Assembly: GCA_020696855.1 (NCBI GenBank)
Contig: JAJFMT010000015.1
Coordinates: 1-38,270, forward strand
Reading direction: 5' to 3'
From: Pseudobdellovibrio sp.
GTDB taxonomy: Bacteria; Bdellovibrionota; Bdellovibrionia; Bdellovibrionales; Bdellovibrionaceae
DNA length: 38,270 bases
Positions 7,848 through 16,674 of this stretch are shown here, piece after piece (positions within the stretch are counted from its first letter, which is position 1; each line of letters starts with the position of its first letter). The notes beneath the pieces are model-generated. The model was not told the origin of the DNA, ran no database searches, and was given only the letters and a program-made list of their open reading frames with translations. Both the position numbers and the translations under genes were made by a program.

Positions 7848-9657
7848 TCAGCTCTTTCTCCTTGAGTTCTAAATTCTCCATGTGGGTCAGAAGTACTTCT
7901 TCGGTTTCCTGGATTTGTTTTGAAGCATTGGCAGACTCAATTGCAGCCTGCTGAGCCTGGGGCCCGCTCAGTTGCAGCAACTGATAATTCAGTTCTTCAA
8001 CTTTTTTATTCAGGTTAAAAAGTATTTCTTCCGTTTTTAAAATTTTACGCTGAAGCTCTTTGATTTCACCGGTGATGCGTTTTTGAACTTCTTTGTAATT
8101 GAATTTAGCTTCAGCAGCGGCAACCGGTTTTTCTTCTGCTTCACGGATTTTGTCGTTAGCTGCAAACCGTTCTTTGAGTGCGCCTTTTTCAAGACTCCAG
8201 AGGTACTCATCGTAATTGCCGGGATAAATTTCTACAAAGCCGTCTCTGATTTCAATAATTTTCGTTGAAACCATTTTAATGAAGCTTCTGTCATGGCTCA
8301 CAACCATCAGTGTTCCCTGAAACTGCTGTAAGGCCTCAGCCAGTGCCTGAACAGTAGCAAAATCCAGATGATTGGTCGGCTCATCCATCAGAAGCACAGG
8401 TTTTTTTTGCAGAAGCATCTGACCAAGAGCAACGCGGGTCTTTTCTCCGCCTGAAAGGACTTTAACTTTTTTATGAAGATCGTCGCCGCTGAATAAAAGT
8501 GAACCGGCAATATTTAAAATTTCCTGCGCGGTTGTATCGCGGTAGGCTTTACGCTGTAAAGAATCCAGCACGGTGTCTTCCAGCAGAAGTTCATCAGTCA
8601 GGTGCTGGGCAAAATAAGAAATTTCAACTTTGTGCCCGGCTTTGAGTTCGCCGGTTAACAGCGAAAGCCTGCCTGCCAATGATTTTAAGAGTGTTGATTT
8701 GCCGGCACCGTTAAATCCTACAATACCGTAATGACTGCCGCGTTCAAAATGGATGTTCACTTCTTTTAAAACGGTTTTATCGCCGTATCCGAGATTAGCA
8801 TTCGAAAGACTTAAAACTTCTTTTCCGGTTTGGACCGGTTCGGGAAGATGAATACGGCTTTTAACCGGTAAAGGTTTTATTTCAATTCGCTCCATCTTAT
8901 CAAGTTGCTTCATACGGCTTTGTGCCTGGCGGGCCTTAGTGGCTTTTGCGCGAAAGCGGTCTACGAAGTCCTGCAGATGTTTTCTTTTTTGCTCAAGGTT
9001 ACTGGCTTTTTGAATCTGGAGCTTCTGAAGCTCTTCTTTTTGTTCGAAGTAATCATCAATATGGCCGGGGAACTTTATAATTTCCTGATTTTCAACTTCG
9101 AGCGTGTATTCGGTGGTTCTTCGCAAAAACTCACGGTCATGTGAGATCAGAAGAAATGCGCCTTTGTAATCCTGCAAAAAATTTTCAAGCGCCATTATGC
9201 TTTCCAGATCCAAGAAGTTAGTTGGCTCATCCAGAAGCATAAGATCAGGTTCTAGGCCTATAAGATAAACCAATTTCATGCGCATACGGTAACCGCCACT
9301 GAGCTCGCTGAGCGGCCTGCTGAAATGATCTTCAGTCAGTCCCAGGCTTTTACCGATTTGTTTTAGGTCCCAGATGGGTTTGATGCATTTTTCAACAAGG
9401 TACTCTTCGGCGATCTGGCGCAGTGTCCAATCGGATTCCTGCTCGAGATAGCCGATACGAAGGCCGCTGGCTTTCGTCAGCTCGCCTGTGTCTAAGGACT
9501 CTTCCCCAACAAGAATTTTGAATAGCGTGGTCTTTCCTGCGCCATTAGGGCCGATCACACCGATATGTTCATTGTCATTCACAGAAAACTGCGCCTGATC
9601 GAACAGCACCTTTGACCCGTATTGTTTAGATGCATTGTAAAGTTGAAGAAGATTCAT
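7825..9657 (-). CDS. ABC-F family ATPase (YheS/Uup-like)
   Basis: Soluble twin-ATPase of the ABC-F class, whose characterised members act on the ribosome rather than in transport; 610 residues. First cassette: Walker A GPNGAGKTT (36-44), signature LSGGY (119-123), Walker B with EPTNFLDLES, H-loop SHD (172-174). The interdomain linker contains FRAKATKARQAQSR (about 235-248), the P-site tRNA interaction motif region. Second cassette: GFNGAGKST (314-322), LSGGE (401-405), EPTNHLDF, SHD (454-456). The tail (about 505-610) is a Glu/Lys/Gln-rich coiled coil, as in Uup and YheS. Overall pattern and linker look closest to YheS. It is the first gene of a pair with the acyltransferase. Confidence 0.95.
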   Translation of the reverse strand: MNLLQLYNASKQYGSKVLFDQAQFSVNDNEHIGVIGPNGAGKTTLFKILVGEESLDTGELTKASGLRIGYLEQESDWTLRQIAEEYLVEKCIKPIWDLKQIGKSLGLTEDHFSRPLSELSGGYRMRMKLVYLIGLEPDLMLLDEPTNFLDLESIMALENFLQDYKGAFLLISHDREFLRRTTEYTLEVENQEIIKFPGHIDDYFEQKEELQKLQIQKASNLEQKRKHLQDFVDRFRAKATKARQAQSRMKQLDKMERIEIKPLPVKSRIHLPEPVQTGKEVLSLSNANLGYGDKTVLKEVNIHFERGSHYGIVGFNGAGKSTLLKSLAGRLSLLTGELKAGHKVEISYFAQHLTDELLLEDTVLDSLQRKAYRDTTAQEILNIAGSLLFSGDDLHKKVKVLSGGEKTRVALGQMLLQKKPVLLMDEPTNHLDFATVQALAEALQQFQGTLMVVSHDRSFIKMVSTKIIEIRDGFVEIYPGNYDEYLWSLEKGALKERFAANDKIREAEEKPVAAAEAKFNYKEVQKRITGEIKELQRKILKTEEILFNLNKKVEELNYQLLQLSGPQAQQAAIESANASKQIQETEEVLLTHMENLELKEKELNELTAKK

Positions 9658-9704
9658 TCTTGTGCCATTCTACGTCAGAAATTTTTTTAAAAAAAGGACT
9701 GATT

Positions 9705-11285
9705 ATGAAAATGACTTTTGTAGCATTGACGTTATTCGTTTCGAGCTTTGCTTTTGCTGCTCAAAACTTTGTCTTTTGCATGGAAGGTTCGCCTTCTTCT
9801 TTTAACCCGCAAATCGTTACCGATGGCGTAAGCATGAACTCAAGTGCTCAGACCATTTTCAACCGCTTGGTTGAATTTAAGTACGGCAGCACAGAAGTGG
9901 GGCCGGGCTTAGCAGAGTCCTGGACAATTGCTGCTGATAAAAAATCTTTTACTTTCAAACTGGCGAAGAATGTTCAGTTTCATTCAAACGCAAACTTCAA
10001 GCCGACACGTCCGTTTAACGCTGATGATGTGGTTTACACTTTCAAGTCACAGTTAGACACAAAACACCCGCTTTCAATTCCTGCAGCGAACTATGAATAC
10101 TTCAATGCAATGGATTTGGGCCAAATCATCGCGGATGTTGTAAAAGTTGACGACAACACTGTGACTTTTAAATTAAAGCGTCCTGAAGCTCCGTTCCTGG
10201 CGAATTTAGCAATGGACTTCGCAAGTATTCTTTCAAAAGAATACGCTGAACATTTGATTAAATCCGGCAAAGGCTTAAAAGCTTTAGAAACAGCGCCAAT
10301 CGGAACCGGCCCTTTCATTTTCAAATCTTATCAAAAAGATTCAGCGGTTCGTTACACTGCTAATCCACAGTACTTCCGCGGTAAACCAAAAATCGAAAAC
10401 CTGGTTTACGTCATCGTGCAGGACCCAACAGTGCGTTTGCAAAAAATGAAATCAGGCGAATGTCATGTGATGACTCAGCCCCAGCCTCAGGATCTTCCGC
10501 AAATTGCAAAGCTTCCGAATGCTAAAATCGTTTCTATCGAAGGATTGAATGTAGCTTACGTTGCTTTCAATGCCGAGAAGAAACCGTTCACTGATGCGAA
10601 AGTACGCCAGGCATTATCAATGGCGATGAACCAGAAGTCTTACCTTGATCTGATTTATCAGTCACAAGGAACGGCTGCTAAAAATCCGATCCCGCCATCA
10701 ATGTGGTCTTATAACAATTCTACTAAAAGCCACACGTATGACGTAGCAAAAGCAAAACAGCTATTGACTGAAGCGGGATACGCAAACGGCTTTGAAACAG
10801 AATTGTGGACCATGCCGGTAACACGCCCTTACTTACCGAACGGTAAAAAACTGGGTGAATTAATTCAGGCTGACCTTGCAAAAATCGGTGTGAAAGTGAA
10901 ACTGGTCACTTACGACTGGCCTGTTTACCTTGAGAAATCAAGAAAAGGCGAACACCAGATGATTCAAATGGGCTGGACAGGTGACAACGGCGATCCTGAC
11001 AACTTCATGAATATCTTACTAAGCTGCTCGTCTATCAAAACAGGAAGTAACCTGGCACGCTGGTGCGATAAAGACTTCGACGCTTTAATTACTAAAGCTA
11101 AAGAAGATTCGAACATGGCGGCCCGCACAGGCTATTACCAAAAAGCACAGCTTATTTTTAATGAGAAGAAGCCTTGGTATGCAGTAGCTCACGCAAAAGC
11201 TAATGTCGTGATTTCCGATAAAGTTGTTGGTTATAAGATAGATCCATTCGGTCACGAAAACTTCCAAAGTGTCGATCTTAAGTAA
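9705..11285 (+). CDS. Oligopeptide/dipeptide ABC transporter substrate-binding protein (SBP family 5)
   Basis: Periplasmic peptide-binding protein of the DppA/OppA family, 526 residues. The start at 9705 is preferred over upstream starts because AAGGA lies 6 bases before it and a clean signal peptide follows (cleavage near FAFA|AQ). Family features include the opening FCMEGSPSSFNPQIVTDG, the lobe-I phrase LAESWTIAADKKSFTFKL, GTGPFIFKSY, DAKVRQALSMAMN and WTGDNGDPDNFMNILL near the end. It shares 17 bases with the permease gene downstream and is translationally coupled to it. The ligand is probably a short peptide, inferred from the family only. The mature protein has the Cys pair FVFCMEG / LLSCSS typical of DppA-like proteins. 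Confidence 0.95.
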   Translation: MKMTFVALTLFVSSFAFAAQNFVFCMEGSPSSFNPQIVTDGVSMNSSAQTIFNRLVEFKYGSTEVGPGLAESWTIAADKKSFTFKLAKNVQFHSNANFKPTRPFNADDVVYTFKSQLDTKHPLSIPAANYEYFNAMDLGQIIADVVKVDDNTVTFKLKRPEAPFLANLAMDFASILSKEYAEHLIKSGKGLKALETAPIGTGPFIFKSYQKDSAVRYTANPQYFRGKPKIENLVYVIVQDPTVRLQKMKSGECHVMTQPQPQDLPQIAKLPNAKIVSIEGLNVAYVAFNAEKKPFTDAKVRQALSMAMNQKSYLDLIYQSQGTAAKNPIPPSMWSYNNSTKSHTYDVAKAKQLLTEAGYANGFETELWTMPVTRPYLPNGKKLGELIQADLAKIGVKVKLVTYDWPVYLEKSRKGEHQMIQMGWTGDNGDPDNFMNILLSCSSIKTGSNLARWCDKDFDALITKAKEDSNMAARTGYYQKAQLIFNEKKPWYAVAHAKANVVISDKVVGYKIDPFGHENFQSVDLK

Positions 11286-12273
11286 ATTACTAAAACTGTT
11301 TCTTTCGTTTATTTTTATCAGCTTGATGAGCTTTTCAATCATCAGGCTGATTCCCGGTGACCCGGTACTTCACCTCATTGGTGAGCGCGGGGCCTCTGAA
11401 GAAACAATTGCACAAATCAAAAAAAATCTGGGCCTCGACAAATCCGTTGTTGAGCAGTATCTCATTTTTACCGGCAACGCCGTTCGCGGTGAGTTCGGCG
11501 AGTCCATCGTATCAAAACAGCCGATCATTCAGGAATTCAAAGTATTTTGGCCGGCAACGTTTGAACTGGCTTTCTTCGCCATTCTTTGGTCTTCAATTGC
11601 GGGAGTGATTCTTGGAATCGTGGCCGCCGTAAAAAGAAACTCAGTTTGGGATTACGGGGCTGTAAGTCTTTCTACAATCGGTTTTGCCATGCCGGTTTTC
11701 TGGTGGGCGCTTTTAGTTATTTTCTTTTTTGCAGTCACTCTGGGTTTGTTCCCGGTTTCGGGCCGTATCGGAGTGGAGTACGATGTTCCTTACCGCACAG
11801 GGTTTTTCTTAATCGATTCTTTGTTCACCGAAGATAAAGGTGCGTTCTTTTCAGCGTTGAAGCATTTGGTTTTACCGGCTTTTGTTCTGGGTACTGTTTC
11901 ATTGGCTCTTATTGTTCGCGTAACTCGCTCTGCTTTCATTGATATTCAAAAAGAAGATTACATCCGCACGGCACGTGCAAAAGGCCTGAAGCCGGCGCAG
12001 GTTGTATTTAAACACATCTTTAAAAATGCACTGCCTCAGATCTTAACGGCATTGGGTCTTGCGTTCGGCCAGCTTCTGACAGGCGCTATTATGACAGAAA
12101 CTATTTTTTCATGGCCAGGCCTGGGGCGCTGGCTGATTAAAAGTATTGAAGCGCGTGATTATCCTGCGGTACAGGCGGGGATCTTTTATTCCATGCTGAT
12201 CATTATTATTGTGAACTTTCTTACGGATGAAGCAATTAAAGTTGTGAATCCGAAATTAAGGGAGAGTCTGTAA
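11269..12273 (+). CDS. Peptide ABC transporter permease, DppB-like
   Basis: Inner-membrane permease, 334 residues, with the usual N-terminal helix followed by IRLIPGDPVLHLIGERGA, a DppB/GsiC hallmark. The cytoplasmic EAA-type loop is seen in DYIRTARAKGLKPAQVVFKHIFKNALPQI, which couples to an ATPase. It starts with GTG inside the end of the binding-protein gene, and its stop overlaps the next gene by 1 base (TAATG). The insertion around GRIGVEYDVPYRTGFFLIDSLF is typical of this subfamily. No ATPase gene follows in the operon, so it must use a DppD/DppF pair encoded elsewhere. Confidence 0.95.
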   Translation: MSILSKLLKLFLSFIFISLMSFSIIRLIPGDPVLHLIGERGASEETIAQIKKNLGLDKSVVEQYLIFTGNAVRGEFGESIVSKQPIIQEFKVFWPATFELAFFAILWSSIAGVILGIVAAVKRNSVWDYGAVSLSTIGFAMPVFWWALLVIFFFAVTLGLFPVSGRIGVEYDVPYRTGFFLIDSLFTEDKGAFFSALKHLVLPAFVLGTVSLALIVRVTRSAFIDIQKEDYIRTARAKGLKPAQVVFKHIFKNALPQILTALGLAFGQLLTGAIMTETIFSWPGLGRWLIKSIEARDYPAVQAGIFYSMLIIIIVNFLTDEAIKVVNPKLRESL

Positions 12274-13094
12274 TGAAAAAACTTTTAGGTAACAGAAGTT
12301 TTTTGATAGGGCTTTTTATTTTCAGTTTCTTCGTGCTGGTGGCCGCACTGGCGCTGGTATGGACACCGTACAGCTACCGTGAGGTCTTTGAGAACTCTGC
12401 CCTGTTGAAGCCTTCAGCGCAGTTCTGGCTGGGTACTGATGATCTGGGCCGTGACCTGTTGAGCCGATTACTCATCGGGGCGCAGCTGTCTTTAGGAATC
12501 GGCGTGCTTGTCGGCGGAATTTCAATCGTTATCGGTGCCACCCTCGGTGTAGCATCGGGTTACTACGGTGGTAAAGTAGATCAAATACTCGTTCAGATTA
12601 TGAACGCGATTCAGGCGCTGCCAAGTTTATTGCTGGCGTTGTTTGTGGTGGCCATTCTCGGCGGTGGCGTTTTGAATACAATTCTGAGTGTAACTTTAGT
12701 TTCAATTCCCATCATGTTCCGTCTGGTTAGAAGCGCTGCTTTAGTTGAAGCCAGCAAAGATTATATTGTTTCAGCGCGCGCGCTGGGGGCATCAGACGCC
12801 AGAATCATGATCTCTCATATATTCCCGAACTGTATTACGCCGATCCTGGTTCAGACAGCCGTTTGCTGTAGTGAAGCTATTTTAAATACGGCTGCACTTG
12901 GGTTTTTGGGCCTCGGAATTCCGGCGCCATTTCCAGAGTGGGGAACTATGCTGAGCGATGCGAAGACCTATATTGAAACCGCACCGCAGTTAATGACTTT
13001 ACCTGGGGCGTGCCTGCTTCTTTTAATTTTGTCGACTCAGCTCATGAGTGATGGTCTGCGGGACCAGCTTGATCCAAAGCTACGCGGCCGCTAA
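12273..13094 (+). CDS. Peptide ABC transporter permease, DppC-like
   Basis: Second inner-membrane permease of the peptide transporter, 273 residues. It has an N-terminal transmembrane segment and then the subfamily signature FWLGTDDLGRDLLSRLLIGA. The EAA loop is SARALGASDARIMISHIFPN, and the late motif is AALGFLGLGIPAPFPEWGTML. The ATG shares one base with the DppB-like stop, so expression is coupled. The length is slightly below the usual 290-300 because the N-terminal cytoplasmic tail is short. It is the last gene of the operon; a hairpin at 13132-13149 may end transcription. Confidence 0.95.
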   Translation: MKKLLGNRSFLIGLFIFSFFVLVAALALVWTPYSYREVFENSALLKPSAQFWLGTDDLGRDLLSRLLIGAQLSLGIGVLVGGISIVIGATLGVASGYYGGKVDQILVQIMNAIQALPSLLLALFVVAILGGGVLNTILSVTLVSIPIMFRLVRSAALVEASKDYIVSARALGASDARIMISHIFPNCITPILVQTAVCCSEAILNTAALGFLGLGIPAPFPEWGTMLSDAKTYIETAPQLMTLPGACLLLLILSTQLMSDGLRDQLDPKLRGR

Positions 13095-13131
13095 TCGCAA
13101 ATTCTTTTAAGTAAATTGTTTGAAGCTATCG

Positions 13132-13152
13132 GAGCACCGCGTGGTGCTCTTT
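13132..13152 (+). terminator. Weak hairpin terminator after the peptide transporter operon
   Basis: GAGCACC (13132-13138), a 4-base loop and GGTGCTC (13143-13149) form a perfect 7-bp stem, but only three T follow. It sits 38 bases after the permease stop and just before the predicted promoter of the next gene. It may be an inefficient or factor-assisted terminator. Confidence 0.45.
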
Positions 13153-13180
13153 GGCTGGCATGTTATTTTCTTTGCATAAT
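13151..13180 (+). promoter_or_regulatory. Possible promoter of the cysteine-repeat protein
   Basis: TTGGCT (13151-13156), 18 bases, then CATAAT (13175-13180). A 20-base leader with the ribosome site GAGGGGA (13196-13202) follows before the ATG at 13207. Confidence 0.35.
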
Positions 13181-13206
13181 TATAACGATTAAAATGAGGG
13201 GACAAA

Positions 13207-13776
13207 ATGAAACTATTGTTATTGTTAAGTGTTGCGATGAGCGCTGTAACGGCTACTGCAGATTCTTTTACTATTATTAGAGACGGCAGAGAGTACCTGT
13301 GTGAACAGACGAACTCACCTGTAGACCCAGGCGGTGGTTTAGATTGTCGAAACAGAGCCTATGCAGGACCGTTTACCCGTGAAGAGTCTGAACGTCTTTG
13401 TTCCGGTGCAAGAAACACGGCTCCGGCAGACTGCGGGATAAAAGCTTACAACGGTCCATTTACGCGCGATGAATCCATCTCTCTGTGCGTGGGAGCCCGT
13501 ACAATTGGGCCGGCTGATTGTGCTGTGAAAGCTTACAATGGCCCATTTACACGCGATGAAGCGATTTCACTTTGCTCAGGTAATTCCTCGGTGGCTAACG
13601 CCGATTGTGCCATCAGGGCATATCAAGGTCCGTATACTCGTGAGGAAGCGATCAGAATGTGTAAAGCTAACCCATTATTGGTGCTACGTAGTTTAGAGCT
13701 TTTAGCTCAATCTGCAGACCTGCGTCCAAAGATTGAGTCTATTAAATCCAAGCTTCAACAATCAGCACAGAAGTAG
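13207..13776 (+). CDS. Secreted protein with four 29-residue cysteine repeats, function unknown
   Basis: A 189-residue exported protein with a signal peptide (about 1-18, ATA|DS). After a lead-in containing Cys32, four tandem 29-residue units follow, with consensus DC-x-x-[KR]-AY-x-GP-[FY]-TR-[ED]-E-[SA]-I-x-LC-x-GA. The first Cys of each unit falls at 47, 76, 105 and 134, and the second at 65, 94, 123 and 152. Within a unit the pair is separated by 17 residues, which suits one disulfide per repeat or a chain of links. The C-terminal 35 residues (LVLRSLELLAQSADLRPKIESIKSKLQQ) look helical. I do not recognise the family. Periplasmic or surface binding is plausible but is inference only. Confidence 0.85.
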   Translation: MKLLLLLSVAMSAVTATADSFTIIRDGREYLCEQTNSPVDPGGGLDCRNRAYAGPFTREESERLCSGARNTAPADCGIKAYNGPFTRDESISLCVGARTIGPADCAVKAYNGPFTRDEAISLCSGNSSVANADCAIRAYQGPYTREEAIRMCKANPLLVLRSLELLAQSADLRPKIESIKSKLQQSAQK

Positions 13777-13813
13777 TGTCTTAAAACGAGAATAGTTTCA
13801 GATTTTAAATTTT

Positions 13814-14242
13814 ATGTCCGATAATAATCGTATGAAGAAGATGTTAATACTTTTATTGTCGTTTATTTGTGTTGAAGTGATGGCCCTGGATGCTGCTCAA
13901 ACGCAGGCTTTGAATGATACGAGACAAATGCTGACGAGCCCGTCTGAAAGAGCCGCAATTATTGCAAATGATAAAGAAGCAAAAAAGGCAGATGCCATTG
14001 CGACTATTACTGTGATGGGAAACAGCGACTACAAAGAAGAAATGTATGCGATTTCTGCTGAAATTCTTCAATGGGTGGCCCAACAGCAAAATCCCGAGCA
14101 GTTAATGGCAAGATACAAAAATGATCCAACATCATTTTTAAAAGAGATGCCACCGGCACAGGCTCAGCGAATTAAGAACTTGTCTGAACTGATCGAGCAA
14201 AAACGTAAAAACCGCGCTCCTGCCAGCGCTGCTCAACCATAA
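13814..14242 (+). CDS. Small exported protein, function unknown
   Basis: A 142-residue protein with an N-terminal signal peptide (MLILLLSFICVEVMA, cleavage near ALD). The body is Ala/Gln-rich and largely helical, with KEAKKADAIATITVMGNSDYKEEMYAISAEILQWVAQQQNPEQLMARYKNDP. The tail is basic and then Pro/Ala-rich. Either the ATG at 13814 or the one at 13832 could start it; the second places the basic residues directly before the hydrophobic core. Neither has a Shine-Dalgarno sequence. It lies 37 bases after the cysteine-repeat gene and before a strong terminator, so the two may be cotranscribed. No known domain is recognised. Confidence 0.75.
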   Translation: MSDNNRMKKMLILLLSFICVEVMALDAAQTQALNDTRQMLTSPSERAAIIANDKEAKKADAIATITVMGNSDYKEEMYAISAEILQWVAQQQNPEQLMARYKNDPTSFLKEMPPAQAQRIKNLSELIEQKRKNRAPASAAQP

Positions 14243-14258
14243 TTTAAAAATAAATTGC

Positions 14259-14291
14259 AAAAAAAAAGCCGGAAGAACTCCGGCTTTTTTT
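14259..14291. terminator. Strong bidirectional rho-independent terminator
   Basis: GCCGG (14268-14272), a 7-base loop and CCGGC (14280-14284) are flanked by an A-tract on the left and a T-tract (14285-14291) on the right. The paired tracts extend the stem. It can end the small exported gene on the plus strand and icd on the minus strand. Confidence 0.92.
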
Positions 14292-14316
14292 ATTTCAAAA
14301 TACTTTGAAATTCAGT

Positions 14317-15543
14317 TTATAACATCATCGCTTTTTTCAGGTTAGCATCGATAGTATCCAAGAAAGGCTCCGTATTCAGATATTGATCAGAGGAAACTTT
14401 ATCGCCGTAAATACATACAGCTAAGTCTTTTGTCATTTTTCCTGATTCAACAGTTTCGATACAAACTTTTTCAAGAGTCTTAGCAAAACGGTCCAGCGCC
14501 TGATTGTTATCAAGCTTCGCACGGTGTTCTAAACCGCGGGTCCAAGCAAAGATAGAAGCGATCGGATTAGTTGAAGTCGGTTTGCCTTGCTGGTGCATAC
14601 GGTAGTGACGAGTCACTGTTCCGTGAGCGGCTTCCGATTCCATTGTTTTACCGTCCGGAGTAATCAGAACTGACGTCATTAAGCCCAGTGAACCGAAACC
14701 TTGAGCCACGGTATCGGACTGAACGTCGCCGTCGTAGTTTTTACAAGCCCATACAAAGTTACCGTTCCATTTCAGTGCTGAAGCCACCATGTCGTCAATC
14801 AAACGGTGTTCGTATGTGATACCGATTGAATCCATCTGAGTTTTGAATTCTTTTTGGTAAACTTCTTCGAAAATATCTTTAAAACGGCCGTCATACTTTT
14901 TAAGGATCGTATTTTTTGTAGATAAGTATAAAGGCCATTTTTTCATGATGGCTGTATTGAAGCATGAACGTGCAAAACCTTTAATTGATTCATCAGTGTT
15001 GTACATCGCAAGTGCAACGCCATCACCTTTGAAGTTGTAAACTTCGTGAGAAATCTTTTCGCCGTTTTCGCCTTCGAAAGTAATAGTTAATTTACCTTTG
15101 CCTTTAGTCACAAAATCAGTTGCACGGTATTGGTCACCGAAAGCGTGACGGCCGATACAGATCGGTGCAGTCCAGTTGGGAACTAAGCGCGGAACATTTT
15201 TACAGATGATCGGCTCACGGAAGACAGTGCCGTCCAAAATATTTCGGATTGTACCGTTTGGTGACTTCCACATTTGTTTTAAATTGAATTCTTTTACGCG
15301 AGCTTCGTCAGGAGTGATGGTCGCGCACTTGATACCAACATTGTATTTTTTAATCGCTTCTGCAGCATCAACAGTGACTTGATCGTTGGTTTTATCACGG
15401 TACTCCATGCCCAGATCGAAGTACTTAATATCAATATCCAAGTAAGGAAGAATTAATTTATCTTTAATAAACTTCCAAATGATGCGTGTCATCTCATCGC
15501 CATCAAGTTCAACAACAGGGTTGGCTACCTTTATTTTCTGCAT
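14317..15543 (-). CDS. icd: NADP-dependent isocitrate dehydrogenase, eukaryotic-type (subfamily II)
   Basis: Converts isocitrate to 2-oxoglutarate and CO2 with reduction of NADP, in the TCA cycle; 408 residues. Features include the opening [21 protein letters not shown], the substrate loop [20 protein letters not shown] (93-112), [16 protein letters not shown], the metal-binding region [12 protein letters not shown] followed by NYDGDVQSD, and the cofactor segment [30 protein letters not shown]. These phrases are those of the homodimeric IDH1/IDH2-type enzymes, not of E. coli-type Icd. A ribosome site (GAGAGGA) precedes the ATG. It appears monocistronic and is divergent from the aro operon. 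Confidence 0.97.
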   Translation of the reverse strand: MQKIKVANPVVELDGDEMTRIIWKFIKDKLILPYLDIDIKYFDLGMEYRDKTNDQVTVDAAEAIKKYNVGIKCATITPDEARVKEFNLKQMWKSPNGTIRNILDGTVFREPIICKNVPRLVPNWTAPICIGRHAFGDQYRATDFVTKGKGKLTITFEGENGEKISHEVYNFKGDGVALAMYNTDESIKGFARSCFNTAIMKKWPLYLSTKNTILKKYDGRFKDIFEEVYQKEFKTQMDSIGITYEHRLIDDMVASALKWNGNFVWACKNYDGDVQSDTVAQGFGSLGLMTSVLITPDGKTMESEAAHGTVTRHYRMHQQGKPTSTNPIASIFAWTRGLEHRAKLDNNQALDRFAKTLEKVCIETVESGKMTKDLAVCIYGDKVSSDQYLNTEPFLDTIDANLKKAMML

Positions 15544-15610
15544 ATATTCCTCTCGGTTGTAAAAGCTAATACAATAGGGTTATAGACTGATTTTGTCCAT
15601 TATCCAACGC

Positions 15611-15639
15611 TTGATATCATAGCTAAATAGGACTAGATT
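15611..15639 (+). promoter_or_regulatory. Predicted promoter of the aroB-aroA-aroKDE-aroC operon
   Basis: TTGATA (15611-15616), exactly 17 bases, then TAGATT (15634-15639). The ATG of aroB begins 9 bases after the -10 and no Shine-Dalgarno sequence is present (aagcccctt), so the operon mRNA may be leaderless at its first gene. I see no attenuator-like leader peptide or hairpin upstream. Confidence 0.5.
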
Positions 15640-15648
15640 AAGCCCCTT

Positions 15649-16674
15649 ATGCCAAGACCCGTAGTCTACCTTCCCAAACTACCGTCCCGAACCCTGTTTC
15701 CTGCCGAATGCGTGCTGTTTTATGACTCAGTTTTGGCTTCTAAAGCCGCTTTTAAGAAGTGGGCGGCTAAGTTCGAACACTCGATCGCCCTTAAGTCGGG
15801 GGAGTCGCTGAAAACGGTAGATAGTTTTAATCAAGTGCTGAAGAAAATTACTAAACAGAACATTTCGCAAACAACTCAGTTAACGTTTGTTTCTGTTGGT
15901 GGGGGCAGTGTCGGTGACTTCGTTGGGTTTCTTGCAAGCGTTTACTTGCGCGGGCGCGGTCTCATTCATATTCCTTCCACTTGGCTTTCAGCCGTTGATT
16001 CCGCACACGGCGGAAAGAACGGGTTAAACTTTGAAGGCGTAAAAAACCAGGTCGGAACTTTTTATCCTCCTGAGAAAGTATACGTCTGCCGCGAGCTTCT
16101 GAACACGCAGCCTGCTGAACGTCTCTGCGAAGCCATGGGTGAAGTTGTAAAGACGGCGGTTCTATTCGATAAAAAACTTTTTGCTGATCTGGAAAAACAG
16201 AATAAACCTTATTCAAACTCTCAAATCTGGCAACGGCTGGAAAACCTGGTGGCTCATAAGTATGCGATCGTTGAAAAAGATCCGAACGAGAAGTTGGGGT
16301 TAAGACGGCTGCTGAACCTGGGTCACACAATGGGGCACGTCTTTGAAGCCCATTACGGATGGGCGCACGGCGTATGCGTTTTACTGGGGCTTGAGTTCGC
16401 TGCGGCCTGGAGCCATCAACTTAGGATTCTAAATAAGACGGATTACGCGCGCATTGTAAAGATGGTGAAAAAAATGAAAACAGGCCGCTCGCTTACTGAA
16501 GCCTTAAGCGGATTGAATGAGAAAAAAGTTTTGTCACTTCTTCAAAAAGACAAAAAGCTGACCGGCGATTCTACGCTTGATTTTATTTTTGTAAAAAGCA
16601 TCGGCAACTGTATTCGCAAAAAAGTTTCCTTAAATGAAATTGCAGCCGAATTCAAAAGACAGAAGGCTTTATAA
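15649..16674 (+). CDS. aroB: 3-dehydroquinate synthase
   Basis: Second step of the shikimate pathway: cyclises DAHP to 3-dehydroquinate using NAD and a metal; 341 residues. The NAD-binding motif is GGGSVGDFVGFLASVYLRG (84-102). The next conserved block, IPSTWLSAVDSAHGGKNGLN, carries Lys123. The metal ligands are Glu165 (AMGEVVKTAV), His226 (LNLGHTMGH) and His240 (WAHG). The family norm 'HGEAVAIGM' appears here as HGVCVLLGL, an atypical helix. The gene leads an operon and its stop shares one base with aroA (TAATG). The protein is slightly shorter than E. coli AroB (about 360). Confidence 0.96.
   Translation: MPRPVVYLPKLPSRTLFPAECVLFYDSVLASKAAFKKWAAKFEHSIALKSGESLKTVDSFNQVLKKITKQNISQTTQLTFVSVGGGSVGDFVGFLASVYLRGRGLIHIPSTWLSAVDSAHGGKNGLNFEGVKNQVGTFYPPEKVYVCRELLNTQPAERLCEAMGEVVKTAVLFDKKLFADLEKQNKPYSNSQIWQRLENLVAHKYAIVEKDPNEKLGLRRLLNLGHTMGHVFEAHYGWAHGVCVLLGLEFAAAWSHQLRILNKTDYARIVKMVKKMKTGRSLTEALSGLNEKKVLSLLQKDKKLTGDSTLDFIFVKSIGNCIRKKVSLNEIAAEFKRQKAL

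Noticed and set aside
9630..9704. Longer N-terminus for the peptide-binding protein
   Set aside because: It would bury the signal peptide; the ATG at 9705 has a ribosome site.
13153..13176. Sigma-54 promoter before the cysteine-repeat gene (TGGC...TTGCA)
   Set aside because: The GG and GC elements are 15 bases apart instead of 10.
15962..16330. 122-residue minus-strand frame inside aroB
   Set aside because: A shadow of aroB, whose protein motifs are continuous across it.
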